Source of the DNA: Echiichthys vipera
Lineage: Eukaryota > Chordata > Actinopteri > Perciformes > Trachinidae
Direction: 5' to 3'
NCBI GenBank assembly: GCA_963691815.1
Contig: OY829654.1
Location: 23,249,771-23,313,770, forward strand
DNA: 64,000 nt
Part shown: positions 38,101 to 51,659 of the stretch, one piece after another
Layout: every line of letters begins with the position of its first letter
Numbering within the stretch: the first letter of the stretch is position 1
Notes under the pieces: generated by a model
Databases searched by the model: none
What the model was told of the DNA's origin: nothing
The model's input: the letters and a program-made list of their open reading frames with translations, nothing else
Position numbers and translations under genes: made by a program

Positions 38101-40876
38101 TTTCACTATCTGGCTGTGTGATAGTGGTGGTGCTACTGCCCCTATCCTGACCCTTCCCTCCCTCTGCCTCTCTCTCCTCTGCCTGACTTGCCTTTTTTAT
38201 TCCCTTTTCCCTCTCCCAGTCGTCGTCCTCCTCCTCTCGCTCTTTTCCCCCTGGTTCTCTCCCTACCATCAGCCGCGCCTCTCTCTCGCCCTCCCCCACC
38301 TGTAATGTTCCTCCCCCAACAACGGCAGCAATAGCAGCGGAGCCCTCCAAGCCCTCTCCCTCCCTCTCTGCATCCCTCTCCCTTTCTCCCTCGGCCCCCA
38401 TCTGCCGCCTTTCGGACTGTCTGACACCTTCGGGCTCTAATGGCACTTGCTTACCGGATTTTAATTGCATGTGTGCATGATATCTCTGCTCGGTGGCTGA
38501 ACAGTCAGTGGAAAAGCTGTCAGCGCATCCTGCCTTGACCATCTCTCGCAGCGCGGTCTCCCACGGATCTTGTTGCTGGGTTTGACCACGCCACGGTGAT
38601 TTTTCTATTTCAGATTCGTGATTATATCCATTTATCTCCTTGCTCCCCTCCTCTTCGTTGTTGTTGTTATTACTGTTGCTGTTGAAATTGCTCCACATAA
38701 ACACGCGCTGGGAGCCTAGGGGAGCTGTCCTTGGTGCTGAAATCACGTCCTTCACAGAGGGTAAGTGACGCGGACGCACAGAGTCATCCTGCCATGTGGT
38801 CAGGTTAATTTCCGAGAAAAGCGAGAGGCGTTTTGCTGTGGCGTCGTGAGGCTGTGTGAGAAGACGTGTTTTGATCCCCGTTACAGAGCGAGACGTGGCT
38901 GACACAACACCGAGAGATTTAACAGGAAACTTCAGAGGCGAGAAAAAAACGCCTGAGTCACCGGCAGACTCTACCTCTGAAGTTGCGTTCACTCTTTCAG
39001 CAGATAGACGGAGTAGTTTGGATAGTTTGCTACTTTCTGCATAATCGCCTATTTGTGTTTGAGGGGGCGTACTGAGCACCGGGCCAGGATATGTTGTTTT
39101 GAGAATTGCGCTTTTGCTGGATAGAAAATCTTGGCTGGGCGTCTCTGTGACGCTGCTGGGGGGGAATTGGATGTGGAGATTCCTCTGAGCTATGGCTCCC
39201 ACCGGGATCATAAACTCGGCTAAATAGCCATCCCCCCCTTCTATTCTGTCCAAACAACCACCGGGAACCTCCCCGCCTTCTCCCCGGGTTTGGCTGCTCT
39301 GCCCTCTGGTTGCTGGTGCTGATTTCCCCCGCGGAAGCTCATTATCAGCCCGACAAAGAAGCGTCAGAATCGGAAAAGGCAAATCACTAACCGGATAATT
39401 AGATAAATTAATGTGTTTGTTGCCGTGGTTCACCCCTCCTCCTTCTCCTCCTCCTCGCCCATCATTTTCCTCTCTCCACTCATCCCTCTCCCTCCTCTGA
39501 TCCATAATGCTGGCGTGGTTATAGGTTGCTTTGGCGTCACGGACAGATGGCCCACAGCAACATAGGTGCGCACAGGTACCAGGGTTAATCACTGCCGGTG
39601 CGCTACATCTGCACGCTTCCTTTCCCTCCTCATCTCCCCCGCTCCTCACCCTTTTCTCCTTCTCCCTGCACCTAATGCTCACAGTCAAACAGCTATCATC
39701 ACCCCCCTCTCTGTTGCTGCTGAGATCGATAACGTTGTGCCTTCCCAAATGAGAATAATTACCAGCCCTCCTGTCCACGCTGACTGAACCCCCATCAGCA
39801 TCCAAAGCCTTGTTATTGTTGCTGTGCCTGTAAACTGGACATGGCTGAATTTGATCTGTGTGGCCGGTCCGGGAGGAATTACAAGTTGAAAAATTACAAA
39901 CATGGTTTAATTTTGATCCCTGGATACAGTCTGAATTGTTGGTGAAACGGGGATGAAATTGGAATGTGTAGTTTGTAGCCTCGGTGTATCCAGAGAGAGG
40001 ATGAAAGCAACAAGAGCAACCAGTTGGCAAGGGGCCAAGTGAGGGGTTGTTGGTTGGAGAGAGGGCATGCTGGTCGGGGCTCGACCGGTAGAGACCCCCG
40101 GTTGTCAGGGAGCACCGTGTAGCAAAGAACCCCCTCACCTCACGGGCCCTCTCCCACACCTCTCCCCTTCTTATCTCTCCACTTCCGGGTGCCCTGCACA
40201 GGCCAGATGCGTTCACAAAGGCACTGGCGGCGCCACGTTTGGCGAGGTGTGGCCTCGACGCCGGCCACCGTTGCGCGCACGCTCTAGTCCTTTGTACTGC
40301 CCGTTTTTTGCCGTTTTGAACTGGCGAAGAGGTGAAAGCAGGTAAAGTGGGAGGAAAAACAACGCCCTTCCTCCCCATCCTCCCTCTCTCCACTCTCTCT
40401 CTTGCGCCGACGCCATCAGAGCTCGACCCGCTCCTAATACCTGGGTGGGGAGGAGGAGGAGGAGGTGATGGTGGTGCCGGAGGGCCGTCTCCACTCCTCC
40501 AAAACGTCCCGACTCCTTTCAGTCTCTCCCTCCGTGTCCCCCTCGTCCCATCCCGGTGAAATCTTCCCAGCGTCCCCACTGCGCGCTGCACTCCAGGACA
40601 TCCCTCTGTGTGTATCCGCTCTACGGTCCACCTGCTTGGGCGTAGATTCCAGCTGCCCCTCGGCGACTCCCCTGCTTGCTCGCGCTGCTGCTGCTGTTGC
40701 TGCTGCTGGCTCACTTTACCGGCGTCTCGGTAATAGAGGCCCGGGGTCCATCGGTTGGAAACCCCTCCTGTATTCACCGTCCCCGGGGTGAGGGCGAACA
40801 AAGAGCCGAGGAGAAGCAGGTGGAGTGCCAGAGACGAGAGCAGGAGCGGGGTGAAGCCCGGTAGCGGTGCAGCCAT
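35113..40876 (-). CDS. celsr3: celsr3 exon 1: signal peptide, long N-terminus, cadherins 1-9
   Basis: This exon encodes the start of a large adhesion GPCR of the flamingo/Celsr family, acting at the cell surface in planar polarity, axon guidance and neuronal migration (family knowledge). The ATG at 40876 is preceded directly by an in-frame TAA, which fixes the start. Residues 1-30 are a signal peptide (MAAPLPGFTPLLLSSLALHL...). Residues 31-987 are low-complexity and charged, with Q8 at 57-64, a Pro-rich run at 132-145, clustered Cys at 287-442 and an acidic, Glu/Arg-rich part just before R-S-R-R at 988-991. Cadherin repeats follow at about 1002, 1108, 1220, 1327, 1431, 1533, 1636, 1742 and 1843, with DxNDN, LDRE/LDYE and DxD calcium motifs. 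The exon ends after codon 1921 at CACAG|GTAAGAG. The string ENVEEGYPILQLRATD and its context fit Celsr3 rather than Celsr1 or Celsr2. Human CELSR3 has only about 310 residues before its first cadherin. Confidence 0.95.
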
Positions 40877-41227
40877 TTAGTCTCTTCCTTTCTCTGTCTC
40901 TGCCTTCTTTCTCCCTCTTCCACCTCTGCCTATTCTCTGTCTTGCTGTCTCTCGAGTGCGTCTTCCCTTCTCCCAGTTACTTCTCTCTCCCTCGTTCCGG
41001 CTAGGTGGCCAGTTCCAGCACCGCCGGCACCGCCCGACACCTTCCCCCAGGCTCCCCCGTCTCTCCGTCGGCCTGGAGAGTTATCATCTACCCGCTGTGG
41101 TCCGTGGAGCTGGAGGTCTGAGCGTTAGGAGCGGCGCGGCAGCAGCATCTCTCCTCCCGTTCATTCACATCCAACATGGCTTACACACTCACACTGACTG
41201 ACTGGCTGGCTCACACACTACCCTCCT

Positions 41228-41295
<68 letters not shown>

Positions 41296-41383
41296 ATCAA
41301 ACACGCACGCACGCACACGCACACAATCACACTCTCCTCCCCTCTCCCTTTTCCACCCCTCCCCCTATTGCTTGCATCGCTAC

Positions 41384-41433
<50 letters not shown>

Positions 41434-41445
41434 CCTCTCTCTCTC
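40877..41445 (-). promoter_or_regulatory. celsr3 5' flank: GC-rich, with GT and CT arrays
   Basis: Upstream of the ATG the sequence is C/T-rich, then CpG-containing and GC-rich (about 41000-41150). Next come a 65-bp GT array and a CT array. No TATA box is obvious. A CpG-containing promoter and 5' UTR probably lie here, but the transcription start cannot be read from the sequence. Confidence 0.45.
41230..41445. repeat. (TG)n and (CT)n arrays near the celsr3 start
   Basis: TG from 41230 to 41294 and CT from about 41387 to 41445 (with CCCTCC variants), starting 354 bp upstream of the start codon. Confidence 0.96.
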
Positions 41446-42026
41446 ATAATGGTCGGCTCCGGTGGCTCTTACAGAGCACCCGCGGCGGCAGCCATGTCCA
41501 CAACTGGAACAGGACAGGGGCATAGCCTGTATCTTACACAATCTCTCCGTCATCCCCATCTGAAGAATTATCATCTTCACAAATAGCCCAACAGGTTTGT
41601 CACCCTTTACTGGGGTTATAAAAAACAAACCCAGTAATGATTCTTCGAAATAAGACCTAAAAATCAGATCCTGACATTTAAAATGAAATGGTACAGGAGT
41701 GGGGTAGGTTTTGGATAAACTGAAGAAAAGCAGTCCCTATAGAAACTTTACCAAAAGGGTGAAAACAATATGAATATTTTACAGTTTATTGTGACAAAGC
41801 AGTCTGTTATCATATATAGATAATTAATATCAGATAAGTAAATTATCTTCATAAGATTCAATTTTGCAGCGTCTCTCATTCATTAAAGGCTAGTTTGTCC
41901 TATTTTGTGATATCATCCACATTAAGCCGCACACAATATATTGTAGTCCAGTGATGTAAGCTCGGAGTCGTCAGGTTAGCTCTAGTAAAAGTGACGTCAT
42001 CTCCCGTATGATCACCGATGAGTAAT

Positions 42027-42067
42027 TCACACACGCACATACACACACACACACGCACACACACACA

Positions 42068-42104
<37 letters not shown>

Positions 42105-42109
42105 GCACA
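42027..42109. repeat. compound (CA)n(CT)n(CA)n array
   Basis: CA with CACG variants, a CT block at about 42067-42082, then CA again. Confidence 0.94.
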
Positions 42110-43189
42110 GAAACAGAAATAAATGTGATTCATATATCTGCTGTAGTTGCAGCCACATTTATTGTAGGATTAGTGTGATTCATTTTAGTGGTGAAGGCAC
42201 ATGCGCGCTTTCCAGCAATCATCCCAATTTAACACTAATTTGCGCATGGCTAAATAAGCAGATCCATTTCCTCATACTTGTTGGAAGAAAAAAAAATCAT
42301 ATTATGCAAATATATAAGCACCATCTTCCCATTCAATACCAATTTATTGTGTGGTGTATAGTTTTTCCAATGACACGGCTAGAATTGAATATGATTTCTT
42401 CCTGTGGCTGATGGGAGGAGATACACGAGGCGTGTGAGTCGGGGACGCCGTGCATCAGCGGCCAGAGGGGCTGAGGAGCAGCCAAATTTGAGACCCGGTG
42501 CTGCGTGAACGAGCACGCGCGTGCACGTACGCGTGCTTCTCCAAATCCCTCCTCTGTGTTCTTGCTTTCCCTCCTGTGTGTGTATGTCTATCATTATGTG
42601 CCTTAGTTTGTGTGATTTCTATGTTCTCTTAACTTGATCTCTGTTCACTTCATATCTATTCCCAACTAACCACAGTCCTTGTTTTAGGGATAAAGCTTAC
42701 ATGTTGGTACGGTGTGAGTGTCTGTGTATGATTGTGTATCGAACCTCAATACTTTGGTGACAAAATGTGTCTGTAGCACAGATTATCACAAATTGTACAG
42801 TAAAGTACAGGACGCTGGTTTTCTCCTATTTACTTATTTTTTGATGAGGTAGTTAAATCCTAAAATGCCAATTTTAAACCTTATTTTATTTGCCCAAATT
42901 TATTGGAATTTGTCGAATAAACAGTATTGTTAATATTCATCAATATGCCGTATTTTGAGATTGGTAATACTGGGGTTCCATATAAGCCCTATAAAATCTA
43001 AAACTCTCAAAAAATACCCAACCTTGTAGGCTAGAGCTACATACTATAGTGTTTTTTCTACATTGTTCTGACTTATCGTGTTTCTATTCTGATGGGAAGA
43101 TTTCTGTTAGTTGCTGTTTACTTAACCATTTAGCAGTCACCCCCCTTTTTTAAGAGTGTTTGAGGTGGAGGACAGGGATGATCACTGGC

Positions 43190-43570
43190 AGATAGCCGGT
43201 CAGCAGTAGATGCCACATAGAAGTAAATGAAGAAGTATACAATAGGCGGAAATATCACATCTGTACCACAATAGAAAAACAGCCCAAACTGCATGGGATT
43301 AACACAAAGCGGGCGTGTCTGCAAAGAGGAGACTTGTGGATGACCATAGAACCCATTTTCATTCAGATAATATTATATCTTGAGGTCAGAGGTCATGTGA
43401 GCACTTTGAAAATGGCCATGCCAGTTTTCCCTCGCCAAACTTTTGCCTCACTTAGGAGCCCAATTTACTTAGCCCCGTTCCCCACGAGCTAGCAAGTTAT
43501 GGATGGTACCAATGGAATACCCAGATTGTCTGTTTTCATCAACACTATCACTATAGCTACAGCATCTGAA
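43190..43570. repeat. interspersed repeat fragment
   Basis: Blocks ACCATAGAACCCATTTTCAT, CTTGAGGTCAGAGGTCA, AAAATGGCCATGCCAGTTTT and GATGGTACCAATGGAAT occur in the order I recall for an abundant fish repeat. Class unknown; the open frame at 43499-43699 is part of it. Confidence 0.45.
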
Positions 43571-45121
43571 AAAGTAAAAAAGAAAGTCATCCAGGCCGGT
43601 CGACGGGACGTCCGAACATTGAGGGTTTTAAACAACAATGACATTTATTGTTTATATTTTCCATGCCAACTAAATTGTGGCGTAACTAACAATTTCTAGT
43701 CCAATAAACCAAAACTAAGTGATGTGAATGACAGTTTGTACAATACAGTGGTACGACAGTGTGTTTATGTAGGCCTATGTGTGTGTCCCAGTCTGTTTGG
43801 ACCCGTGCCTCCCTTTTTTCTTTCTTCTTTTTCTTTTTCCCTTTCAGAGCTGAAGCTTGGAGCACAGCCACAGGGATATGGTGCTCCAAAATGCATATCC
43901 CCCTTTCCCAAATAAGATTTGAATGCACAAAATGAAACATGCCCTCCCTCCCTTTCCCCTTCCTCCCCTCTTTGGGTGTCAGCAGCTTTCTTCTAGCCTT
44001 GTGCTCTGTCACTAGGATTTGCTGCCGTTTTTTTTTATCGTTGCTCCGACACCCTCGCGCCCCAGTCAGTCAGTGTGATTACTGTGGAATGTAGGTTATT
44101 GTGGCGCAGGCTGGAGGCGCTAACATGATTTGGAATGGCTGCGTGTTGAGAGCGCATGAGGATGTCTAGACAAGTTGTGACTAGGCAGCGTGTGAAACAG
44201 TGTATTACTCAGTTTATCCAATCAGTGTGATACTTTAGATGTGATGGTTTTTCAACCAAGGAGGGGAAGCATTATTTTGTTTCAGAGAGGACAACGCTCA
44301 AAATAACGCCTGAAGCTGTCAGGGTTGCAGCAACAAGGGCACTTTACTGGGGTGTAAAACTTGAATTCCTCCAGTTGAATCAAGTCACTTCTTCTTGTTT
44401 GATTTCCCTGAAGACTCTTGGGCAATTGCTGTTTCAAAGTGTGAAAATAAACTTCAATCAGGCCAAAACTACAGTATACTTAATGTATCCCAAGCTGAAA
44501 TAAGAAAAAGCAATTTACTCTCTCAAGTGGGAAATATTGTTTTTCTTAGAATTATTTATTGTTTTCTCTGCAAAGGTATCCTCGATCCGTTATCCATTAA
44601 AAAAAAGGCAAAATAGAGTGCATTTGGCAAATTTATGGGGTGTAATGTTTAAGTAATGTAACAAGTGGTAAAAAAAAACCCAAAGAAAACGTACCACTCC
44701 AACACTAAACATAGCACACGTATCAGAGGGGGATTTAGAAGAGGCAGAGGGGATTACACAGCATATTTCACATGGAAAGTATCCACATTCAACTTCACAT
44801 TACATTTTATGAAAACTAGTTTAATCCTCTATGCCCTTGAAAGTCTTTGAGATATTAATAGCCTTGGGTATATCGGAGCAAGAAAAATCCAGACAGCAAT
44901 GAATCCAGCAGGGAAATTTCCATCATGAGGTTATTTTATATTCCTATTCTGGAAAATGGACGTTTAATTGCATCAAATGGGAACTCTAATAACATGAGCA
45001 TGTGAAAGCTGGAAGAGTCTATCCATTTAGAAACTTGTTGAAATGTAAACTTTCCCAGATTGTCACAACCAAAGTGCAAAAATCTCATTTGTAATTTTGA
45101 AGAATAGCAGTTGTTCTAGAG

Positions 45122-45323
45122 CAGGGGGGTCAAACTGATCCAGTAAAGGGCCGTGTGGCTGCAGGTTTTCATTCCAATCAAGCAAGAACACACCTGACTC
45201 GACTTACTCGATCACCTGAACTGTCTTCACACAGTTGATTTGTTGGACCAGGTGTGTTTTTGATTGGTTGGAATGAAAACCTGCAGCCACACAGCCCTTT
45301 ACTTGATCAGTTTGACACCCATG
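45122..45323. mobile_element. hAT-type MITE with 8-bp target duplication
   Basis: The 202-bp element has long terminal inverted repeats. The left starts CAGGGGGGTCAAACTGATC and the right, read inward, starts CATGGGTGTCAAACTGATC; the arms stay similar for more than 60 bp. The flanking octamer TTCTAGAG is perfectly duplicated (45114-45121 and 45324-45331). The CAGGG start and 8-bp duplication are hAT features. There is no coding capacity. Confidence 0.88.
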
Positions 45324-45383
45324 TTCTAGAGAATCAGTAGTTGCTTGTAGAGAACCCAATAAAGAGAAATTGAGCCACCTTAA

Positions 45384-45879
45384 AGGTCACATATTATAAT
45401 TTTAAGTTCATGCATGTATATCTTGGGTTTTTCCTAGAACATGTTTCCATGCTTTAATTTTCAAAAAACACACATTTCTCATACTGTCTGTACGATTGAA
45501 TACCCCCCCACACACACATCTGAAATGCTCCGTATTAGCGTCCATCGCGTTGATCCCATTCAGCTCTGATTGGTCAGCATTTCTGGTTCTTCTGGTTCTT
45601 CCGATTCTTCCGTATCTGCGCTGTCAGTGTCTCTGCCCCATCATTGCAGCCCGGGAATGACTGTAACAGTACTGTAGCTGCACTTTCTACCCATACATAA
45701 TATAGTTGTGACATCACAACCACGTCTGCGTCCTGTGTCCCGATGGCTTAAAGACACAGTTTCTGAATACGAGCTGTTTGCATTGAGCGCTTTGATACTT
45801 TTGCAGTATTTATATAGCAACCCAACCTGCTTTATATTAAAACAAAACATGACATCTAACTTTTTACAATATGGGACCT
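45384..45879. mobile_element. DNA-transposon-derived element flanked by TTAA/TTAC
   Basis: The termini are AGGTCACATATTATAA on the left and the inverse AGGTCCCATATTGTAA on the right. The flanks are TTAA (45380-45383) and TTAC (45880-45883), so a TTAA target duplication with one change is likely. That pattern fits Kolobok or piggyBac-type non-autonomous elements. It is 496 bp, lacks a transposase, and sits 60 bp from the hAT MITE. Confidence 0.65.
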
Positions 45880-48800
45880 TTACTTCTCTGGAAATATACA
45901 GCACACCCAGTAAACTCAAATAAAATACACATGCATCTAAATCCAAGGAGCCCAAGTTACGATGACGAACATAAGAGCCGTCAGCCTTCAATATACTTAT
46001 TCATACTTGGCATTTGCAGATTACATCACAGACATTAAGACCTTGAAGAATCGACAGTTCAACCTTGAAAACACTGACTGTCAAATCAAATATAAAATCT
46101 GACATAAAATGACTGGAGCTGATTCCTGCTGGTCTGTGTTGCTCTAATTAAGTAAACAAAATGACTCAGCATGCCTAAACACATCAATTAATATTAGATT
46201 TTTTCTTATCTTTCTTTTTTTAAAACTTAAATATGATTTTACATATAGGATGTAACTGTTTCATGCCCACTTTTATTTTCACGCTGAGTGCCTGGTCAGA
46301 TTAATTAGGCTATGTACGAAGTCTAATAGACGTGGTGTTGAATGACAGCGTTGAGGGAGTGCTGTGCCACTTATAGCTGTTTATAATGGATCAGAGTGGC
46401 TGGATGGACTATAAACACTAAACGAGTCTGACTGACAGACAGTTACTACAGCACCCCGTGGGGCTCTGACATCAGAGGGAGAGGGAAGATGAAGGGAGGA
46501 GAGTGTGAGAGGAAGAGAGAGACTGGGAAAACAGGCTGAGCGATGAGTGACGCGGAGGGGGAGATGGGTGGAGGCGTGGGGGGTGAGATAGGAAACGAGT
46601 GAGGAAGGAGCTGAAAGTTAAGCAGCTGTGAACACGCGACACCTAAAAAAAATACAGTGTGCAGGTTTAAATCTACCTACTGTGGTGGAAATGAGTGTAT
46701 ACTTCCCTGGTGGGAAATAAAGGTATACAGTCAACTGAGTTTTAATCTGGTGGAGCATTTCTTCCTCCTCAATGTCAGAAGGTATTTCAGCATGGCTCCT
46801 TCCACATCCGATCCTGGTTTGTATGGTTTTATATTTCTCTATAATAATAATAATATCCTTTAAAAACATCCAGTATTTTACACAATGCCTGTTGTATGAC
46901 ATGCTCAGTCATGGTCAGTCAACACTTATACAGGCCAACAAATAGAAGGACAATCAAACAGACACAGTCGAGCAGTGCTATTCAGCTGAGTAGGGTCAGA
47001 GCCCTTCACCAAGCTGCTTTCAGAGTCTGACAATGTCTTGAGGTTCAGCAGGCCCTTTAATACACAAATTTCAATGTGCAGTAGACGTGGGCAGACACAA
47101 GGGCAGTGTCAAGTTGTTTGAGCAGGGATGAACTCAAGTCTGTCTAGGTCCATGTTTAACTAACCACAGGGGCTCAGGTTTGCGACAAACATGTTTGAGG
47201 AACCAAGGACAGTGATGATTAAAAAAAAAACAGTTTGAAGCAACAGGTTTATGAAACAGAAGAGCAAGGCTATGACTATTGAAGATTTCTCTCACAACTA
47301 CTGTCTGTGAAATGTCCAAGTTTTCACACATGAAGCCGGATGTTGAAACTCATAAAGCAAAGAAGACCGGTACAAAGGGCATTATGAAGAAAATAAAATA
47401 ATAAAGCTCAATTAATATATTTTCTCAAATGGTCGATTTATAATGGATAACTAAAAAGAACATTATTATTCATCTGCTCACTGAACACACAGCTGTAGGA
47501 GGCAATACTGAGACTGATACTGTTTGCTCTCTCTATTTGTTTTAGGGAATAATGAAAAAATGTCATAACCTTTTGCATGCTCGGCCCTGGAGTGCAAGAG
47601 CTAACATGTGGTAAATGTCACTAGGTCGCGAGAGGGGAAATATCTTGGAACTCTTTTATTCAGAACCACTTTTAATCAGCTCCAGTGGCGGTTCACACAC
47701 ATTCAAACTAAAAACACTTTTTTCCTGTTGCTGCATTCTTAAAAAGGGGGTTAAAGAGACAGCGACTTAAGGTTAAAAGAAGACGGACAAGGTTAGAGAA
47801 GAGGGGGAGAGACAGATAATTAAAGCGGTAGACGGAGAAGTGTTCCACACTAATTCTTTAATGAGAAACACTGATCTTGAATTTTTGCTTGCAATCAGTC
47901 CATCAACAGCAGCTGAGGCATCAGCAACCCTCTATCACTCAGGTCTATTTAATTACATTAGGGTCTATAATCTTCTAATTCCAAGCTATCAAACTCCCAT
48001 TTGCAGATTAAAACCGTGACAGGTGTGTATATACAGACGGCACCAAATCTAACCACAAGCCTTGAAAAGCGAGGCAGGCTTTGAAGGTTTAGGCCTATTT
48101 CACAGGACTGCAGCCCTCATAAAATGAGAAGGACGAAGGCTGAGGAAATGTCAGCCAGACCCTTGTGAAACAGCAAAAGGAAAAAAATCACATAAGCCTG
48201 ACCTCAACCCGCTATGTTTATCTATTTCAGTCAGTCATTTCCTACAGAATGTTTTTCAATGGGTAACTCTTACTTTTCCTTACAGCTGTGGACTGTCGAG
48301 AAGAGAGTTGCAGCAGAGGGATGTGTTCTTTACCTTTCATCTCATTTCTGGTCTATTCTATGTAACATCAGTCAGTGGAGAAAAGGTGTTTTTCTGCTAC
48401 TTCTGCAAATAACAACCAGTATGATTTTTACATGTCACTGTAAAGTGTTGGTGACATTCAAATTGATCTTTCAGGCAGCTGCAAAATATTCTGCCATCAA
48501 TGTCTACTGTAGCTTCCATTGGAGATATCCATTGACATGTCATGTGGTCTAGTTTTTTTAAAATCATTTTTGCATTTCAAAAATAACAAATAGAACACCA
48601 TACAACACCACAAGTGCCTGCTTTTTAAAGGTGTGAACAGCTACCTGCTGCAGAGATCTTTTAGATGTGATATACAAAGTCAAAAGCAATGTTAGCTAAT
48701 GATCACTTGACTTGGTCCTTCCTTTAAACTGTAGCATATACTTAACTATACGCTGTACTGAATAAAAAAACCCAAAGAACTTTTCAGACCCCAATTCATT

Positions 48801-50273
48801 TCACGATTCTGTGTGCAGCCTGTAATACCATTCGCTGTGGCTTTAGACATGAGTAGACCTAATTCAAATGAAAAAATCTTATTCCCAGTTCAGCTGAGGT
48901 AATGTGGGTCAGAAACAGCTGGATCCTGCTGTTGATCTGCTGCCGTCTGCTCTGCAATCCATTAATAGCCAGGTTTATGCTCACATGAACAGAATCTAAT
49001 ATTGAAAATAATGCTAGTTCCATGCAGCATTGTCTGACTGTTTTGACAGGCTCTAAATCACCAGATGTTTTGCTAACTCCTATGGCCGGCTGACTGCATC
49101 TAATATAAAGGCTTCTGATAGAAAGTGTTACAGGGTAAATGAAGCATATCAACTGTTTTGGAATAACAGCGGTGTAAGTTTCTTGGTGTTAAACTACGGA
49201 AAAATTCTTGTTGACCAGAACATATAAAGCAGTTTGAATAGATGTGCCAGTGCTTGGCTTATTAACCCTGCATTCATATTAAAACAGAGAACAGGATTTC
49301 ATCTGCATTTAGAAATGTCTCAGCTTGGGGGAGCACTACAACATTTATGCAATTTCCTGTGTGTCACACAAAATATCTGTAATCCTGTGAATTGGATTTT
49401 CACAAGCCCTCAGGGAATTATTCATTTCATTGCTCAACTGTGCTGTTTTCTGGCATTTCGTGGAACATTACAATGTTTGTTCGCATGTTGGATTGCGTGA
49501 GAATGATCTCACTGCTGTGCTCTTACATTTCTAGTTGAAGCTTTGCTGTCTTTGTTTCTCATTCATGTGCTATGAAGCTATGAAAGCTGACACCCATACA
49601 ATTAAAGCTTATTAAGGAACCTTTATTTACTTAAATCTCAGAGAGATCTTTGAGGGAAGGCCCTAATTAAAATAATGCAGAGTTTACAGACAAAATACAT
49701 AAAAGTCAGATTAACAGAGGGGGTAAAACAAGGGTAAAACAAGGGTAAAATCAATATAATCAGCTAAAACAATTACACATGGTCCTGAACTGACCATAGG
49801 TTGGGAGATTACCAATCCTCAAGGTGTGCTGGAGGTTGCTCCATGTGATGGGAGTACTTACTGAAAAGACCAACTGTTCAAGAGCAGAATATGTTCATGG
49901 CACCTTAGCCTCCACATCGTTGTGAAGTAAGTTTGTATTTTACCAATGAGGGATTTACAGATGTTTATTACGCCTCCAACTTTTCCATACAGGATGCAGT
50001 GAAGAATGCTATAAACATCACCAGTAATTACCCAAGTGCAGAATCAGTAGCAGCATCCAAAGGCTTAAGAGTAGAGGCATGCGTCACATCATCATAATCC
50101 GTAACTGGGTAAAAATCTTCAACAATCCTTTTCCAACAAAACTTTATAAGGAGATGCATCTATTGCTGTTGGGATTTTACACTTTATGAAGGCTACAGTG
50201 TTCCTATTTAGTGCTGTGGTAAAGCCAAAATTTGGACTAGTTTTAGTGGATCTGTTTTTGTGCCTAGAGTAGC

Positions 50274-50817
<544 letters not shown>

Positions 50818-51181
50818 AAGATAGAGATAGATAAACAACATAACACAAAAAGGAAGAGGGTCTTTACAGATAAGGTCGTCTAGCGTCCACATTGCTCTCA
50901 CCAGTCTCCTCTAATTGCCTGCTGCCCTCAGCTTTTTGCCTCTCTGTTGATCCGCTCCACAGGGAGGGTGTGGAGAGGAGGGTGGCTGTGAAGGGGCAGG
51001 CTACAGGCTGTGTGTAACAAACACCCCCCGTCCCCACCCCCCAGCACACACACACAAAAAAACCCAGGGAGATGGTGAACGGCAGACCAGCAGGTGGCCG
51101 TTGGTGCTGTTCATCTGTCCGGTTTAAAAGCAGCAGCGATGCATATTCAACACAGGGTGAGGGTGACGGAGGTGGGACAGG

Positions 51182-51296
51182 GTGTGTGTGTGTGTGTGTG
51201 TGTGTTTGTGTGTATGTGTGTGAGTCAGACACATCCTGCCATTCAGACAGTCGGTCAATGACAGAAGAGCCACTTGCCGGAAACCCCCTCCTCTCT

Positions 51297-51391
<95 letters not shown>
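51182..51391. repeat. (GT)n and (CA)n arrays
   Basis: GT with TTT and TAT interruptions at 51182-51222, and about 93 bp of pure CA at 51299-51391, again in opposite orientation. Confidence 0.95.
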
Positions 51392-51395
<4 letters not shown>

Positions 51396-51659
51396 GGATG
51401 GCATATGGCGGCAGCTGCCCGGCACGTGCCATGATTGTGTGAATTAGAAGCAGCGTGGTGCGCGCTTAAATAATGAGCCTCGCCTCTCCGCGGGGACGAG
51501 CCTCACAAGATGAAAAGATGAAAGAATTATGGGAAGGAAAGAAGGTGAAAACCTCCTGTAGAGCTACTTCTCCTCCTGTGATCCATTACTGTTGATTTAA
51601 CAGCTGGCTACTCATTTCATCATTGAAGTCAGCTCCTCTTCTCTCACTCTCTGTCTTGT

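Noticed and set aside
35143..40864. Many plus-strand open frames opposite exon 1
   Set aside because: Antisense shadows of a long coding exon; none shows a recognisable domain.
35113..40876. Protocadherin or Fat/Dachsous identity for the large cadherin exon
   Set aside because: The downstream exons carry the Celsr-specific linker and the VLPFDDNVCLREPC EGF module, and the nine-repeat layout fits Celsr, not clustered protocadherins or Fat.
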